Origin: a virus
Reading direction: 5' to 3' (one strand)
Length of the DNA stretch: 34,961 bases
IMG/VR virus record: IMGVR_UViG_3300030105_002171
Location: 1-34,961 of that record
Made by a program: the position numbers and the translations under genes. Below are positions 33,514-34,961 of this stretch, piece by piece; position 1 is the stretch's first letter; each line of letters starts with the position of its first letter. Below the pieces are notes generated by a model. It worked only from the letters and a program-made list of their open reading frames with translations, ran no database searches and was not told where the DNA came from.

Positions 33514-33625
33514 AACCCTTTGGCTCCGATGTCAAGGCACTAATCATGCTTGGCTTTGCTACATTTTTTTTGTTCTTTTTCTTTTTTTTCGGCTTATTAG
33601 CGTAACTCGGCTTTTGATTACTCAT
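33506..33625 (-). CDS. Lys-rich small protein, paralogue of the neighbouring gene's tail (39 aa)
   Basis: A 39-residue protein: MSNQKPSYANKPKKKKKNKK, then NVAKPSMISALTSEPKGYA. The last 18 residues repeat the end of the 63-residue gene just upstream (NVAKPSMIGALTSTGGRYA), and the DNA is also similar, so one arose from the other by tandem duplication. The stop overlaps the portal start. The poly-Lys run suggests nucleic-acid or scaffold binding, but nothing more can be said. Confidence 0.65.
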   Translation of the reverse strand: MSNQKPSYANKPKKKKKNKKNVAKPSMISALTSEPKGYA

Positions 33626-33626
33626 T

Positions 33627-33818
33627 TCACGCATACCGCCCACCTGTCGATGTCAATGCGCCGATCATACTCGGCTTTGCCACGTTTTTCTTTTTCCGCT
33701 TATCTGCGCCATGAAAGTCTTGAGCGACGGACTGCGATATCCCCGCCTTTTTAGCAAAACCGGGGTTGTTGGCAGCAGCTGCCATGAATTTGCGTTGTCG
33801 TTTGCTAGTGCTTGGCAT
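33627..33818 (-). CDS. Small conserved head-region protein (63 aa)
   Basis: A 63-residue basic protein: MPSTSKRQRKFMAAAANNPG, FAKKAGISQSVAQDFHGADK, RKKKNVAKPSM. The first 43 residues match a small protein I have often seen next to head genes of phages and prophages; its role is unknown. The last 20 residues are shared with the next gene. It lies 3 bases after the ART-like gene. Confidence 0.7.
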   Translation of the reverse strand: MPSTSKRQRKFMAAAANNPGFAKKAGISQSVAQDFHGADKRKKKNVAKPSMIGALTSTGGRYA

Positions 33819-34961
33819 TGCTTAATCCTCTAACAACTTACCAATAAACTCATCGACTGATGGCTGCGCTATTGTCTCGTCATTGCGTTTAAGGACTTTG
33901 GCGCGTCTGGCTAAGTCATCGAATAGCACCATGTTGCGGGTGTCTTTCCCCAACAGCGTTTTAGCAATTTTACCCCATTGATGTTTCTTAATTCCGCCTC
34001 GGCTTCCTGCATCGAAGTATTTGATGCCGGGGATGCCTAGTTCGTCCAATCGTTTAGAAGCAGCTTCCTGAAAATCATAACTGCTTGTCGCCCCCGCATC
34101 CTTTTGCATCATTCTGTATAATTTCTCGCCCGTGTATTCCATCGGGATTTCGTCGTTATACAATACGCCTTTGTCCCTATCCCGCCGCACCCGACGCCCT
34201 TGTGGCCCAGAATCATTGATTAAGTCCCGCTTCTTTGCTCTGGCTACATTAGTTTTCGCGGCCAATTCTTCGGCAAATGGGAGCAGTGCATTTTGCACAC
34301 TCTCCGGCTGCTCACTCAGCGGCGCATCCCAATCCAGCATCTTGGCTATGTCTTCATCGGGGACATCTATTTCGTAGAGGTAGCCTTTCTTTTCTATCGA
34401 CGGGCCAATCATATCTAAAACTTCATTAGTGAGAACTTTGTCCCCCCATGCACGTCTAGCCATATCCTCAAACTCTGGATTGCTCGTTAGCATTCTATAT
34501 GCTTCGCGTGATCCCTCAGTCGTGACATCATCAAATCCCCAGGAGGCATCATTAATCGGAACATTGTTTTTTATATGCCATAACGCCGTCTTAACGTCTG
34601 TGGCTGCCGAAGGTTGTCCAGCTTTAACATAACCTCCCGCTACATCAGGATTCTCAGCCACATACAATCCATGCCCTTGAACTTGTGCGCCTTGCCCTGC
34701 GCCTATTTTTTTGGGATCAAGTGCGTCAAATTTATGCGGGGAGCCATGGTGGGTAACCATTGCATCATCAAGATTGCCTAGGCTTCGGCCAAGCAAGGCA
34801 GCGCCTATATCATCCGTCGATGTCGGGGCGTAGTTTTTGCCTTTGAGCGCACGGCCAAGCAGTCCCGCGCCTGTGGCTGCGCCACCAACAAGAGCCGCTC
34901 CGGGAAACCAGTCCACCGCGTCCATTGTTAGGCCGAGCGTAGCTAAGTTTTTGTCAGTGAT
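33767..34961. repeat. Right copy of the terminal overlap (allele B)
   Basis: Counterpart of bases 1..1171. Matches exactly at its first 97 bases and its last roughly 70, with diverged blocks between. It is 24 bases longer than the left copy. If the circle is closed through this copy, the genome is 33,790 bp; through the left copy, 33,766 bp. Confidence 0.8.
33822..34961 (-). CDS. ADP-ribosyltransferase-like (ART-PolyVal type) phage protein, allele B, N-terminus off the edge
   Basis: The frame is open to the right edge (ITDKNLATLGLTMDAVDWF), so the true start lies outside; by analogy with allele A it would lie about 80 codons further. The first motif is HHGSPHKFDALDPKK with the expected His, followed by GQGAQVQGHGLYVAEN. 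Later blocks YLYEIDVPDEDIAKMLDW, LGIPGIKYFD and TRNMVLFDD are the same as in allele A. Between them are inserts unlike allele A (for example the stretch around YRMLTSNPEFEDMARRAW and the basic GPQGRRVRRDRDKG). It is the more intact-looking version of the two for an ADP-ribosyltransferase. Confidence 0.7.
   Translation of the reverse strand: MTDKNLATLGLTMDAVDWFPGAALVGGAATGAGLLGRALKGKNYAPTSTDDIGAALLGRSLGNLDDAMVTHHGSPHKFDALDPKKIGAGQGAQVQGHGLYVAENPDVAGGYVKAGQPSAATDVKTALWHIKNNVPINDASWGFDDVTTEGSREAYRMLTSNPEFEDMARRAWGDKVLTNEVLDMIGPSIEKKGYLYEIDVPDEDIAKMLDWDAPLSEQPESVQNALLPFAEELAAKTNVARAKKRDLINDSGPQGRRVRRDRDKGVLYNDEIPMEYTGEKLYRMMQKDAGATSSYDFQEAASKRLDELGIPGIKYFDAGSRGGIKKHQWGKIAKTLLGKDTRNMVLFDDLARRAKVLKRNDETIAQPSVDEFIGKLLED

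Overview
This window is almost certainly the complete genome of a small tailed phage with a podovirus-type (P22-like) virion plan. It is presented as a linear sequence whose two ends overlap. The virion set is a PD-(D/E)XK nuclease, small and large terminase, large portal, acidic scaffold, coat, decoration-like protein, P22 gp4-like adaptor, gp10-like stabilisation protein, several large internal or ejection-type proteins and one tail fibre. I see no tape measure, tail tube, sheath, integrase, RNA polymerase, DNA polymerase, tRNA or CRISPR array. Sigma70-like promoters, Shine-Dalgarno sites, a GTA-type 3TM holin and a GH108 endolysin point to a Gram-negative, probably proteobacterial, host. 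An aquatic origin is only an inference from the style of the tail-fibre and ejection genes.

Layout. The late genes run leftward from a promoter at about 3.7 kb: nuclease, terS, terL, an ADP-ribosyltransferase-like gene (56..1405). They continue, once the ends are joined, from 33.8 kb down to 13.1 kb: portal, scaffold, coat, neck, stabilisation, ejection, fibre, lysis. The late unit ends at a bidirectional terminator (13078..13113). The early genes run rightward from 3.8 to 13.1 kb: SprT-like protease, sliding-clamp-like half protein, DNA methyltransferase-like protein, small unknown genes, then ERF annealase, YqaJ exonuclease, an SSB-like protein, a VRR-NUC-like nuclease, a holin and a truncated C5-methyltransferase. 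A leftward island (7037..8749) inside the early region holds an HTH regulator, an O-like and a P-like replication gene, a zinc-ribbon gene and a likely iteron origin (7285..7395).

The ends. Bases 1..1171 and 33767..34961 are two versions of the same locus: the start of a small head gene plus an ART-PolyVal-like gene. They are identical at both outer edges and diverged inside. Closing the sequence through either copy gives a circle of 33,766 or 33,790 bp with the same gene order (terL - ART - small head genes - portal). The simplest reading is a circular or circularly permuted genome with two alleles of the ART gene in the sampled population. A real tandem duplication is the alternative.

Regulation. 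Two promoters carry the palindrome ACCCG-N4-CGGGT in the spacer between -35 and -10, and a third has a degenerate version. A second palindrome, TTAGT-N4-ACTAA, occurs three times near early promoters and the origin. A 10-mer, CGTTTACACG, occurs six times, each time reading in the direction of local transcription. Four early genes share almost the same leader, AAAGGCTACAACCTATG. Together these suggest a small phage-specific regulon that I do not recognise. Nearly all genes overlap by 1 to 11 bases (ATGA or TAATG), as in tightly coupled phage operons.
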